This document shows positions 28,775 to 37,318 of a stretch of 64,000 bases of DNA, one piece after another. The notes beneath the pieces are model-generated. The model did no database searches. It saw only the letters and a program-made list of their open reading frames with translations, and was not told the origin of the DNA. Location: the NCBI GenBank assembly GCA_039198065.1, contig JBCCTU010000001.1, positions 1,054,001 through 1,118,000 on the forward strand. The letters are read 5' to 3'. This DNA is from CALHVX01 sp039198065 (lineage in GTDB: Bacteria; Pseudomonadota; Gammaproteobacteria; Pseudomonadales; Azotimanducaceae). How positions within the stretch are numbered: position 1 is the stretch's first letter; every line of letters begins with the position of its first letter. Both the position numbers and the translations under genes were made by a program.

Positions 28775-30214
28775 CTACGCGCTGTAGGTCGATTGACCGG
28801 CGACGTTGTACTTATTCAGGAGCTGATGCAGATGCAAACCTTCGAGCACGAACTCGACGATTGCGGCGCGGATGCCTGGGCTGGTGGCGTCAGCGTCGGG
28901 AAAGATGTCCCACAGAGCCGGAATGCTGTCGAGAATTTCCTGGTAGGACTCTAGTCGTAAGGCTTCGCCGGTGTCGACGTTGAGGCCGTCGCTGAAGGCA
29001 AGGGCGATCGACTCCAGGTCTTTCACGTCGTAACGCCGGTCAAACACGGTTTTGATGGCCTTCTGGATCAGGCGTGCCGTGATCTTGTCCTCCTGCCCGT
29101 CTTCCATGACTTCGAATTCCACCTTGCCCTGAAAGCTCGGCGCGATGAAGTCGAGATCGGAGATTCGCGGCACCACTTCCGTTTCGCCGAGGCGCAGGGC
29201 GCGACGAAACGCGTTGGCCACGAGTACTTCGTAGTTGGCAATTGACGCTCGGACGCTCACGCCGGAGCGTTGGCTGATGTCCGGTGAGCGCCGCGCCTGA
29301 TGTGTGAGTTCGGCGATAATTTCTTTCATGAACAGCGGTACGGCGACGGCGCCGCCCTCAAGCTCGCACACCTCGGCTTCCTGCTCGATGATCTCGATCT
29401 CTTGCTCAATCGTCGGTGGGTAGTGGGTCCGGATCTGCGCCCCGTAGCGATCCTTGAGGGGCGTGATGATGCGGCCGCGATTGGTGTAATCCTCGGGATT
29501 TGCCGTCGCAACGATGAATACATCGAGCGCCAGTCGGATTCGATGCCCGCGGATCTGAACATCCCGTTCTTCGAGTACGTTGAGCAGTCCGACCTGAATC
29601 CGTTCCGCCAGATCCGGAAGCTCGTTTATGGCGAAGATACCCCGGTTGACCCGCGGAATGAGGCCATAGTGCAGGGTGTTGGCGTCGCTAAGATAGCGCC
29701 CCTCGGCAACCTTGATCGGGTCCACTTCGCCGATCAGATCGGCGATGGTGATGTCGGGCGTCGCCAGCTTCTCCGCATAGCGCTCGTCGCGGTGTTGCCA
29801 GCGGATCGGCGCCTCGTCCCCCGCCTCGGCGAGCAGCGCCAGGCCTTCGGCTGAGATGGGAGCCCAGGGATTCTCGGGAATCTCGACCCCGTCGAGAACC
29901 GGTGTCCACTCGTCCAACAGCGACGTCAGCGAGCGCACCAGGCGGGATTTCGCTTGGCCGCGTTCACCGAGGAAAATGATGTCCTGATGGCCGAGCAGCG
30001 CGTTTACGAGCTGCGGTAGCACGGTGTCGTCGTAACCCTTGACGCGCGGAAACAGCGCCTCGCCGGCTCGAAGGCGGCGAATGAGGTTGGTGCGCAACTC
30101 CTGTTTTACCGGCAGCGGCTGTTGACCTGATGCCTTGAGTGCGCCGAGGGTATGCGGGAGATCGGCAGGGGGCCTCGGCGGAATCTGCTCCGACGATGCT
30201 GTTCCGTTAGTCAC
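28775..30214 (-). CDS. MoxR/Mg-chelatase-like AAA+ ATPase
   Basis: About 479 residues. Walker A is GERGQAKS at residues 83-90 (Lys kept, first position of the usual GxxGxGK altered). A Walker B-like segment GIFAINELPDL, sensor ATANPEDYTNRGR and a C-terminal lid complete the ChlI/MoxR fold. It probably powers the VWA partner encoded immediately downstream. I chose GTG 30214, preceded by a CTGGAG site; the frame stays open to 30325. It is divergent from the HAD gene, with about 140 bases between them. Confidence 0.88.
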   Translation of the reverse strand: MTNGTASSEQIPPRPPADLPHTLGALKASGQQPLPVKQELRTNLIRRLRAGEALFPRVKGYDDTVLPQLVNALLGHQDIIFLGERGQAKSRLVRSLTSLLDEWTPVLDGVEIPENPWAPISAEGLALLAEAGDEAPIRWQHRDERYAEKLATPDITIADLIGEVDPIKVAEGRYLSDANTLHYGLIPRVNRGIFAINELPDLAERIQVGLLNVLEERDVQIRGHRIRLALDVFIVATANPEDYTNRGRIITPLKDRYGAQIRTHYPPTIEQEIEIIEQEAEVCELEGGAVAVPLFMKEIIAELTHQARRSPDISQRSGVSVRASIANYEVLVANAFRRALRLGETEVVPRISDLDFIAPSFQGKVEFEVMEDGQEDKITARLIQKAIKTVFDRRYDVKDLESIALAFSDGLNVDTGEALRLESYQEILDSIPALWDIFPDADATSPGIRAAIVEFVLEGLHLHQLLNKYNVAGQSTYSA

Positions 30215-30355
30215 GAACCGTGGACTCCAGCGCCTATGGGCCTTCAGTCTCGCAGGCTCCCAGCGACCCCGCAAACCGCGTCCAACAGTGTGCGGAGACA
30301 CGGGCTCAGACGAATCAACCAGCAATCAAGTAGCAATCAACCAACAAGGAATGTA

Positions 30356-31186
30356 ATGACGCCGGCCCTGTCAGCCGTTTTTTTTGATCTTGGCGGAACG
30401 CTGTTTCATCACCTGCCCCCCGAGGCGACGATCGATAATCTTCGCTGGGCCCTCGAAAGCGCAGGAGTGGCACCGTCAGACGAAGCTATATTGACATCTT
30501 ATTTGTCGATTCGTGCCGAGCTTGAGCAACAGTACGCCGATCGACGCTTCTTTCTGCACCGCGACCTGGTGCGCGACGCAGCGCGGCACTTCTTCGACCG
30601 GTTTCTGGAATCACAGGCTCCGGCTGCCGCCCGGGATCACTTTCCTGACGCGTTTTACGCCCTCCAGCGCAGCGCTGTCACGGAGCATCTGCGGCCGCGG
30701 GAAGAGGCGGCCCACGTGCTCCAGACCCTGCGGGCCTGGGGCTACTTTGTTGCCATCGTGTCCAACATCGACGAGGACTACCTGGGACCGCTGCTGGCCC
30801 GGGAACCGGACATCGCCGCCTGCGACCTGGTCTTAAGCTCTGAGGTCACTCGCTCCTGTAAGCCCGACGCGGTGATCTTCAGGACCGCGCTGCGCCGCGC
30901 CCATCGGTCGCCCGAGGAGGTGCTTTTCGTCGGTGACTCCTGGCGTAACGATGTCGCGGGCGGTTCGGCGCTGGGTTTCCGAACGGCCTGGTTGACGACC
31001 GATCAGCCGCCGGAGCGAGTCGCGGAGCGGGCGCGAGGAGCTCCGGATTCAAGCGCTCCTGAAACTGCCCGGGCAGCGCTCGCTGCTGCGCTCGCTTCTG
31101 CGCCCGCTGCTGCACCAACGATGCCGGACTTGAATCTGAGATCCCTGGCACAGCTGCTGCCGCTGTTGGCGCCGGATCAGTGTTAA
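30356..31186 (+). CDS. HAD-superfamily hydrolase
   Basis: A 276-residue phosphatase-like protein. Motif I is FFDLGGTLF (Asp11; the second acid is replaced by Gly), motif II is IVSNID, and motif III/IV are SCKPDAVIF and VGDSWRNDVAGG. An Ala-rich C-terminal tail of about 40 residues follows. It belongs to HAD-IA; substrate unknown. The start ATG 30356 follows AAGGA. Its stop codon shares TTAA with the stop of the convergent epimerase gene. The neighbours encode an epimerase and a glycosyltransferase. Confidence 0.85.
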   Translation: MTPALSAVFFDLGGTLFHHLPPEATIDNLRWALESAGVAPSDEAILTSYLSIRAELEQQYADRRFFLHRDLVRDAARHFFDRFLESQAPAAARDHFPDAFYALQRSAVTEHLRPREEAAHVLQTLRAWGYFVAIVSNIDEDYLGPLLAREPDIAACDLVLSSEVTRSCKPDAVIFRTALRRAHRSPEEVLFVGDSWRNDVAGGSALGFRTAWLTTDQPPERVAERARGAPDSSAPETARAALAAALASAPAAAPTMPDLNLRSLAQLLPLLAPDQC

Positions 31187-32166
31187 CGCGCGTCCAACCC
31201 CTCGGTAGCTGCGTGTATTAACGCGCTGAGGGTCGGTGCCAGCCGCGCTCTGCCCGCCGGTTGCCAGCCGAGCTCCCTGAGCCCCGGGCAGCGCAGCTGA
31301 ACCCCGGGCTCCGGTCCCTCTAGGGGCACAGCCCGATCGAGCCCCGTTTGGCGATTGAAGGCAAGCGTCAGGTCGCGGTGCGAGATCAGGATGTCGGAAC
31401 AGTTGAAGATCCGTCCCCGAACGTCCTCGTTGGGTGCCTGCAGTAGACACAGGGCGGCTGCACCAAGGTCTGCTCCGTGCACTTCGGTGCCGAGGCAGGG
31501 TGGGGGCGATTCGCCACGCACCAGCGCGCTGAAGATCGGTAGCCATTTTGACCGTTGGATCGGCTCGGCCACGCCGTAGACACCCGTGGTTCGAAGGGCT
31601 GTGGTGCACAGGTCCGTCTCAGCGGCGTAGCGCTGCACCAGTGCTTCCTCCGTGGCTTTCAGAGCGCCGTAGTGGGTCGTTGGGCGCGGTGCCGCGTCAT
31701 CGTCGAGAAACAGCGGCGGTGCGTTTTGTTTGCTGCTGGCCCCAGTGACGGATTGGGTTGTCGCCCGCCCGGTGGCCCAGCCGTCGAAGACGGCGCGGCT
31801 CGACAGAAGCACAACGCGTTCGACGCCATGCTTGAGGCACGCTTCCAGCAAGCCAAGGGTCGTCATGAGGTTCTGTTCCCAGAAGCCGGCTGGGTCGTTG
31901 CCCTCGCCGTGTCGATAGCGGCCAGGCTCATGGTGAAACGCGCAGTGGATGCAGGCGTCGCAGCCGCTGAGCAGGTCATCCCATAAGGCAACCGGGGTCG
32001 CGGCTCCGGCGAACGTGCCGACGACTCGATCGGTAAGCTGCGCTGGGATCCGGTCGGCGGCCGTTCCCGGTCGAAACTGTCCGCGTACCGCGATCTCCGC
32101 ATCATGGGCCGCGGCAACGAACGACGCCCCAAGCAGCCCCGCGGCGCCGGTGACGGCGAGTCTCAC
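31183..32166 (-). CDS. NAD-dependent epimerase/dehydratase (extended SDR)
   Basis: 327 residues. The TGAAGLLG nucleotide-binding loop is at residues 6-13, the catalytic region is LLSSRAVF, and the YxxxK motif is in HYGALKATEEALV. It probably oxidises, reduces or epimerises a nucleotide sugar or related molecule. The start is GTG at 32166, one base after the stop of the glycosyltransferase gene, so the two form an operon. The frame is open upstream, but that part overlaps the glycosyltransferase and reads as a shadow. Confidence 0.88.
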   Translation of the reverse strand: MRLAVTGAAGLLGASFVAAAHDAEIAVRGQFRPGTAADRIPAQLTDRVVGTFAGAATPVALWDDLLSGCDACIHCAFHHEPGRYRHGEGNDPAGFWEQNLMTTLGLLEACLKHGVERVVLLSSRAVFDGWATGRATTQSVTGASSKQNAPPLFLDDDAAPRPTTHYGALKATEEALVQRYAAETDLCTTALRTTGVYGVAEPIQRSKWLPIFSALVRGESPPPCLGTEVHGADLGAAALCLLQAPNEDVRGRIFNCSDILISHRDLTLAFNRQTGLDRAVPLEGPEPGVQLRCPGLRELGWQPAGRARLAPTLSALIHAATEGLDAR

Positions 32167-32167
32167 G

Positions 32168-32968
32168 TCAGGCGCGGCGCTCGTTTGCCACGATCGGCGC
32201 TGCCGGAATGCGCCCGGTGTCGTGGATCGACCACCACAGATCAATGAGCGGCTTGAGCAGTTCGCGCTTGCTGTGGCTTGCGTCCCAGGGTTTTTCGTAT
32301 TGATAGTGGAGCACGTTAATCGAGTTCCACTGCCACAGCTCCGGCAGGTTGAAGTAAACGTACTGGAGTACGTTGTACGTGTACGGCAGGCCGTGCCAGT
32401 CAGGAAAAAAAGTTTCCAGGAAGGTCTGGTCGGTGCGCCGCCAATAGGCGCCGGGCGCATCGAGCGTTGCCAGCATGCGCTCGTAGGTTTTTGAACTCGG
32501 TGTGGCAACGAAGACCCCGGAGTTCAGTCGATGCATGTCGGCTAGGCTCTCATAGAGGTTTGGCGCTCCGCTGAATTCCGGGTAGGCGAACAGGCGGTCA
32601 ATCGGTCGAAGCACCACACTGTCTGCGTCGAGAAAAACGATTCGCTGGTAATCGGTGAGCTCCCACAAACAGAGCTTGCAGAAATTCTGCAGCGGCGCGT
32701 GGAACGTCGGTTTTTTTCCCTTCGTGAAGGGGTCCTGGGTGTGGATGCGATTGCGCGAGTGACGCTCCTGGAAAGCGACACTGACCGGTGGTGGGGTGAC
32801 CGAGAGGATGCGGCACCCCGCTGCTTCGAGGGCACTGCAATCGACGCTGGGATCCGTTAAGAGGACCAGCAACGGCGCCTCGCTACCCACCGCATTCAGT
32901 GATCGGGCGAGGGTCAGTGCGCCAAGAGCGTACTCCGCGTTGGTAACCAGGGTGGCAAAAGCGAACAT
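32168..32968 (-). CDS. Family 8 glycosyltransferase (glycogenin-like)
   Basis: A 266-residue GT-A enzyme. Features are an N-terminal MFAFATLVTNAEYALGALTLARSL segment, the metal-binding DADS at residues 114-117, LNSGVFVATP, and HYQYEKPWD near residue 230. Glycogenin-type enzymes transfer sugar from a nucleotide sugar. The start ATG 32966-32968 lies 32 bases from the likely -10 of the divergent Apd1-like gene. It is coupled to the downstream epimerase. Confidence 0.85.
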   Translation of the reverse strand: MFAFATLVTNAEYALGALTLARSLNAVGSEAPLLVLLTDPSVDCSALEAAGCRILSVTPPPVSVAFQERHSRNRIHTQDPFTKGKKPTFHAPLQNFCKLCLWELTDYQRIVFLDADSVVLRPIDRLFAYPEFSGAPNLYESLADMHRLNSGVFVATPSSKTYERMLATLDAPGAYWRRTDQTFLETFFPDWHGLPYTYNVLQYVYFNLPELWQWNSINVLHYQYEKPWDASHSKRELLKPLIDLWWSIHDTGRIPAAPIVANERRA

Positions 32969-32999
32969 GACCGTGTCCGAAGATTGAGCGAGCGCGGAG

Positions 33000-33005
33000 T
33001 ATAAT
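33000..33005 (+). promoter_or_regulatory. Consensus -10 box (TATAAT) for a probable leaderless gene
   Basis: A perfect TATAAT lies seven bases before the ATG at 33013, so transcription would begin at or next to the start codon. I see no good -35 at normal spacing, and no Shine-Dalgarno sequence before the ATG. Confidence 0.55.
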
Positions 33006-33012
33006 CCCGCTC

Positions 33013-34011
33013 ATGTCATCGTCAGACCAAAGTTCAATGACCCGGCGAGACCCGTTGACCACCTCAGCGCTGTCCCGATCCACAGACTCGGATGAATCAC
33101 TCTTGGCCATGCGCTGCGTTGATGCCAGCGCTGGCCGATCTATGATCGGCACCGCGGATCGGGTCGATCTGTGGCTCTTTATTGAGGTTACTGGGCGCTG
33201 GTCGGCTCAGGTTCCCGATGCCCTCGCCGCGCAGGCACCACTCGATTCGGCTTGCAAGCGACTCACTGAGGCGGCTGCCGGGCAGGGCCTTAAGTTGCGC
33301 TCACAGTTGATCAAGCAGACGGGACGGCGCGGCGAGCGGCGCGTGTTGGTGGCGTTGGGAAACCTGGCGTTCTCGCTCAGCGGCGGTACGGCCGCGTTGA
33401 TTGCCGTTGATGCTGGGACGTTGGTCGACAATTTGCTGGCCGCGCGTTCGCGTCCAGCCGAAAACCTGGACGGTTTCGAACGGCTTAGCGAACCGCAGTA
33501 TTTCGTGTGTACCCACGGCCAGCGCGATCGCTGCTGTGGCGCGCTCGGTTTGCCCATCTACCGAGCGCTGAACGAGCGCCTGCCCGGCCGGGTCTGGCAG
33601 ACCAGTCACGTCGGTGGCCATCGTTTTGCACCAAACGTGCTTACGCTGCCACGCGCGGTGCTCTACGGTCGGCTGGAACTGCAATCGTTGGACGCGTTTA
33701 TCGACGCCGTCGAGACGGACCAGATCGCGTTCCCCTGGCTGCGTGGCCGCAGCGTCTATCCCCCCGTGGTCCAGGCAGCCGAAGCGTTGCTGGCGAGGCA
33801 GGAGCTTCGGTTGCTGCACGTTGATGGCGACGATCAAGCGGCGCGGGTAACCTTCGCCGATCACAGGCACCGCTACCGCATCGATGTCCAACGCAGTGGC
33901 GTGCCGGAGCGGATACTGGCCAGCTGCGGTGCACCACAGCTCAAGGATTACGCCCCGTTCGCGGCTTTGTCGAAACCCCTCGTTTCTTCCGCTTCCACCG
34001 GCACGACCTGA
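33013..34011 (+). CDS. Apd1/sucrase-ferredoxin-like thioredoxin-fold ferredoxin
   Basis: A 332-residue protein matching the sucrase/ferredoxin-like family. The iron-sulfur ligands are two cysteines in FVCTHGQRDRCC (Cys166 and Cys174 or Cys175) and two histidines in SHVGGHRFAPNV (His199 and His203), the CCHH pattern of yeast Apd1. It probably carries a [2Fe-2S] cluster, and an electron-transfer or stress role is likely. The first 40 residues look poorly conserved, so a later start is possible, but the TATAAT just upstream supports ATG 33013. The 3-prime end overlaps the convergent acyltransferase gene by 64 bases. Confidence 0.82.
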   Translation: MSSSDQSSMTRRDPLTTSALSRSTDSDESLLAMRCVDASAGRSMIGTADRVDLWLFIEVTGRWSAQVPDALAAQAPLDSACKRLTEAAAGQGLKLRSQLIKQTGRRGERRVLVALGNLAFSLSGGTAALIAVDAGTLVDNLLAARSRPAENLDGFERLSEPQYFVCTHGQRDRCCGALGLPIYRALNERLPGRVWQTSHVGGHRFAPNVLTLPRAVLYGRLELQSLDAFIDAVETDQIAFPWLRGRSVYPPVVQAAEALLARQELRLLHVDGDDQAARVTFADHRHRYRIDVQRSGVPERILASCGAPQLKDYAPFAALSKPLVSSASTGTT

Positions 34012-34892
34012 TCGCCGAGCTCAAACCGCACTGCACCCTCTCGCATCGCCTCAGCGACGAAGGTACGCAGCGCTGGCGTGATGATGCGGCTGTCGCCGAC
34101 CGGGTGGAACGGTTCGCCGAGGTGGATGGTGTACTTCTGAAAGCGCTTGTTCAGCAACTCCCGGAACAACGTCATGTCTCGGATTTCAGAGTTGATGAAG
34201 TAGAACAGGTAGTACAGCAGTGAGTTGCGCCCGCGGATGTGCATCGGCAGCACGGGGCAGCGGTACTTCTGCGCCAGCCCTATGGCCGTGGGCAGCCACT
34301 CGCGTTCTTCCAACCCGCGCCAAGTGGCTCGAGCCAGGCGGCCGGAGGGGAAGATCACGATCACCCGCTGTTCGTTTACGGTCTTCAGAACCTGACGCAC
34401 CATTTCGCGGCTCCGCCGATGCGTGCGTTTGTCCTCTACCCATTCGACGGGAATGATGACGTCTTCGAGACCAGGAACGGTCCGGATCGCGTCCCGGTTG
34501 GCGAAGAAACTTACGTCCCTGCGCCGCGGTTTGAGGGCGTCCCACACCGCAATGCCGTCTGCAATCCCCGCCGGGTGGTTGGCGACGATGACGATCGGCC
34601 CCCGCTCGGGCAAAAACTCGCGCCCGGTAACGGAAACACGCATGGTCAGCTGCTCGCTCAGCCACTCAAACACGGCGCTGCCGCGTAGAGGGCGCAGGGC
34701 TTCAACCATGGCAATGCCGCGGCGGTAACCGAGCACCGGGTACAGCAAGCGTCGGATCAGCGTCCAGCGGCGCGGGTTGCGTCGCAGGTTTTCCGCCCGC
34801 TCCTCAATCAGCTGATCGACGATGTGCGGTTTCGGGACGCCGTCGAGCGCTGCGGGTTCGGTGTTCGTTGGATTGCGACTTAGCTGGGTCAT
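33948..34892 (-). CDS. PlsC-like lysophospholipid acyltransferase
   Basis: 314 residues. The acyltransferase motif is ANHPAGIADG (His...Asp), followed by VIIPVEWVEDKRTHRR, FPSGRLARATW as the substrate-binding motif, and VLPMHIRGRN. Family members transfer acyl chains onto lysophospholipids or related acceptors at the membrane. The spacing of the His-Asp motif is that of the OlsB/hemolysin-type relatives. It is divergent from the asparaginase-like gene and overlaps its convergent neighbour by 64 bases. Confidence 0.85.
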   Translation of the reverse strand: MTQLSRNPTNTEPAALDGVPKPHIVDQLIEERAENLRRNPRRWTLIRRLLYPVLGYRRGIAMVEALRPLRGSAVFEWLSEQLTMRVSVTGREFLPERGPIVIVANHPAGIADGIAVWDALKPRRRDVSFFANRDAIRTVPGLEDVIIPVEWVEDKRTHRRSREMVRQVLKTVNEQRVIVIFPSGRLARATWRGLEEREWLPTAIGLAQKYRCPVLPMHIRGRNSLLYYLFYFINSEIRDMTLFRELLNKRFQKYTIHLGEPFHPVGDSRIITPALRTFVAEAMREGAVRFELGDQVVPVEAEETRGFDKAANGA

Positions 34893-34999
34893 GCAGGTCG
34901 GCAGGGAGCCGTAGCTCGGATGCGGGCGGAGTTTACCCTAATTGCAAGGGCAGCACCGACGTACACTGCACGGCTGAGGAACCCACCGGGAGAGCGCTC

Positions 35000-35512
35000 G
35001 TGAGTGAATTGCCAACCAAACCTGGCCCCATCGAGCCGCTGCTGCTGCTGACCACCGGCGGCACCATCGATAAAGTCTATTTCGACGCAAACAGCGAATT
35101 CGAGGTCGGCGACTCGGTGCTTCCAGAACTGCTGCGAGAAGCGCAGGTTCGGATGCCCTATCGGCTGCTGCCGCTGCTCCGCAAAGACAGCCTGGAGCTG
35201 ACTGACGAGGATCGTGACGCAATCCGACAGGCGGTAGGAACCGCAGACGAGCGCCGCTGTGTGATCACGCATGGGACCGACACCATGACCCGCACGGCGG
35301 CGGCGCTGAAAGGGCTCAACCGAACCGTTGTGCTCACCGGCTCCATGGCACCGGCGCGCTTTGCCCGAACGGACGCGACGTTCAACGTGGGCATGGCATT
35401 CGCGGCTGCACAGTGCTTGCCGTCGGGTGTGTACATTGCAATGAATGGCCAGATCTTTGCGGCGGAGCACGTGCGCAAGGATCTCGATCAGCGCGCGTTC
35501 GTCGCGCTCTGA
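35000..35512 (+). CDS. Short asparaginase-like protein, N-terminal domain only
   Basis: 170 residues. It contains the first catalytic motif TGGTID at residues 19-24 and the second, HGTDTM, at 91-96, both of the L-asparaginase N-terminal domain. The usual C-terminal domain of 330-residue asparaginases is absent. Single-domain homologues exist, so this is probably intact. It may hydrolyse amide substrates, but activity is uncertain because the usual active-site partner residues come from the second domain. The start is GTG 35000 (VSELPTKPG); the upstream ATG gives non-coding-looking sequence. Confidence 0.85.
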   Translation: MSELPTKPGPIEPLLLLTTGGTIDKVYFDANSEFEVGDSVLPELLREAQVRMPYRLLPLLRKDSLELTDEDRDAIRQAVGTADERRCVITHGTDTMTRTAAALKGLNRTVVLTGSMAPARFARTDATFNVGMAFAAAQCLPSGVYIAMNGQIFAAEHVRKDLDQRAFVAL

Positions 35513-35555
35513 CGCGGGGGGGCTGCGCCGCTGGCTAGCCCTGGCCCCGGTTTTA

Positions 35556-35585
35556 TTGCGGGCGTTTCCAATCCCCACTTATACT
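35556..35585 (+). promoter_or_regulatory. Promoter of the tRNA-Arg gene
   Basis: TTGCGG at 35556-35561 and TATACT at 35580-35585, with an 18-base spacer, end 14 bases before the first base of the mature tRNA. This is a good sigma-70 match. Confidence 0.6.
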
Positions 35586-35599
35586 TACTAGTTACCGAC

Positions 35600-35676
35600 G
35601 CACCCGTAGCTCAACTGGATAGAGCACCAGGCTTCGAACCTGGGGGTTGTAGGTTCGAGTCCTACCGGGTGCGCCA
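35600..35676 (+). tRNA. tRNA-Arg, anticodon UCG
   Basis: The cloverleaf is complete: acceptor GCACCCG pairs with CGGGTGC, the anticodon stem CCAGG/CCTGG closes the loop CTTCGAA, the T-arm is GTAGG-TTCGAGT-CCTAC, and CCA is encoded. The anticodon reads TCG, so it decodes CGA/CGN Arg codons. The gene is intact and has no adjacent integrase or att-like duplication. Confidence 0.95.
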
Positions 35677-35727
35677 GTCATGTCCCATTGATCGCCCCCA
35701 GTTCGGGGTTTACGTCGTAGGAGCCCC

Positions 35728-35943
35728 ATGAGCGCACACGGTATCGCTCGAACAACCCTTGAAGCCGCGTTGTCCGATGCCACGGCGGCGAACGTCGATG
35801 CCGAGGTCGTGCTGCGGGCGTTGATTGCTGCGAGCGTTGAGGCGTACCGCGAGCGAGAAGGTGTCGCGTCGACCTGCTCCATGCTGGCGTTTCAGCTCGA
35901 GAACTGCGCGGGCGATGAAGACTATGAGTTCATGCGCCCGTAG
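35728..35943 (+). CDS. Small conserved-looking protein, 71 residues
   Basis: An acidic protein (MSAHGIARTTLEAALSDATA at the start, YEFMRP at the end) with a strong TAGGAG ribosome site before its ATG. No domain recognised. It lies between tRNA-Arg and ribBA, about 65 bases before the latter, and may share its transcript. Confidence 0.6.
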   Translation: MSAHGIARTTLEAALSDATAANVDAEVVLRALIAASVEAYREREGVASTCSMLAFQLENCAGDEDYEFMRP

Positions 35944-36007
35944 CGAGGCAACGCCCTTTGCCTTCTTGCCCTCATCTTGCCCCTAAGGCGCAGTGGAGTA
36001 GCCCCCG

Positions 36008-37120
36008 ATGAATGCAGCAAAAAACACCGTATTCGATTCCGTCCAGTCAGCGCTCGACGCGATCGCTGCGGGCGAGATGGTCGTGGTCGTCGATGACGAC
36101 GATCGAGAAAACGAAGGCGACCTGATCATGGCGGCGTCGAAGGCCACGCCGGAGCAGGTGGCTTTCATGATTCGCCACACCAGCGGCATTCTCTGCACGC
36201 CGATTCTCGAGGAGCACGCGCAGCGCCTGAACCTTGCCCCCATGGTTGCTCGCAACGATGCACCGATGAGCACGGCGTTTACGGTATCCATCGATTACCG
36301 TGATGGGCTGACCACCGGCATTTCTGCGGACGAGCGGGCGGCGACCTGTCAGGCGTTGGCCAACTCCAACGTGGGTCCCGATGATTTTGTGCGACCGGGC
36401 CACATCTTCCCGCTCGTTGCCCGCCGCGGCGGTGTGCTGGTGCGCTCCGGGCACACGGAGGCGGGAACAGACCTCGCTCAGCTGGCCGGACTACCACCCG
36501 TAGGGCTATTGGCCGAACTGGTTAACGATGACGGTACGGTTCAACGGTTGCCACAATTGCTGCAGTTCGCCCGAGATCATGCGCTGAAGATCATCTCTAT
36601 CGCGGATTTGATCGCGTTTCGGCAGCAACGCGAACAGCTGGTCGAACGTACCGACGAGTTCGAAGTCAACACGCGGATCGGCCGTGCCCGGGCCGTGGTC
36701 TACCGGACGGAGTTCGAGGATGCCCAACACCTGGCGCTGACCTTCGGTCCCCTCGACCTCGGCAGTGCGGTTCCGGTGAGGATCCATCGCGAACGGTTGC
36801 TCGACGATGTCTTCGGGCCGCAGACCGACGATCACCCGCGCAACCTGCTCGATGTCGCCCTCGATCGGATCGAGTCGCTCGGCGGCGGTGTCCTGATTTA
36901 TCTGCGCTCAGGTTTCGAAGGCGTGCCACAGCAACGGCTCATGGAAGAATCGCGCGAAGAAGAGCGCCGCAACCAATGGTTGGAGATCGGCGTCGGGGCA
37001 CAGATCCTTCGTGATCTTGGACTGCAGCGCATTCGTCTCATCGCCGGCCGTGAAGTCGACTACGTCGGCGTCTCGGGCTTTGGCATCACGCTTGAATCCA
37101 CGGAACTGCTCGTCGACTGA
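36008..37120 (+). CDS. ribB: 3,4-dihydroxy-2-butanone 4-phosphate synthase with degenerate GTP cyclohydrolase II domain
   Basis: 370 residues. The N-terminal DHBP synthase domain has DDDDRENEGDL (residues 29-38) and HTEAGTDLAQLAG, and makes the four-carbon precursor of riboflavin. The C-terminal part follows the GTP cyclohydrolase II fold from about residue 215. Its zinc-binding loop, normally CxxGxxxGSxxCDC, reads RERLLDDVFGPQTDDHPRN and has no cysteine, so cyclohydrolase activity is unlikely. Such RibB-X proteins occur in gammaproteobacteria that have a separate RibA. No FMN riboswitch is seen in the short upstream gap. Confidence 0.92.
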   Translation: MNAAKNTVFDSVQSALDAIAAGEMVVVVDDDDRENEGDLIMAASKATPEQVAFMIRHTSGILCTPILEEHAQRLNLAPMVARNDAPMSTAFTVSIDYRDGLTTGISADERAATCQALANSNVGPDDFVRPGHIFPLVARRGGVLVRSGHTEAGTDLAQLAGLPPVGLLAELVNDDGTVQRLPQLLQFARDHALKIISIADLIAFRQQREQLVERTDEFEVNTRIGRARAVVYRTEFEDAQHLALTFGPLDLGSAVPVRIHRERLLDDVFGPQTDDHPRNLLDVALDRIESLGGGVLIYLRSGFEGVPQQRLMEESREEERRNQWLEIGVGAQILRDLGLQRIRLIAGREVDYVGVSGFGITLESTELLVD

Positions 37121-37318
37121 CGCCGCGAAATCGCACCCGCGTAGAGGCCCATCCCTCGCTCCGCCGAGGCCTTGTATCGGTTACCCTGTAACTATGAGGA
37201 GTGCCGGCTAGTGACGGAAGCGCAGATGAAGTGCAGCGAGTGAAGGACACCCGATGACGGTGGCCCGTTTCCGTACGTTAAGCAGGGCTGGGGCCCATAG
37301 CACGATCGAGATTGAGCA

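Noticed and set aside
34868..34999. N-terminal extension of the asparaginase-like protein
   Set aside because: The extra 44 residues overlap the divergent acyltransferase start and look unlike the family; the GTG at 35000 fits better.
35600..35676. tRNA-Arg as the edge of an integrated island
   Set aside because: No integrase, no duplicated 3-prime tRNA end and no shift in gene type on either side.
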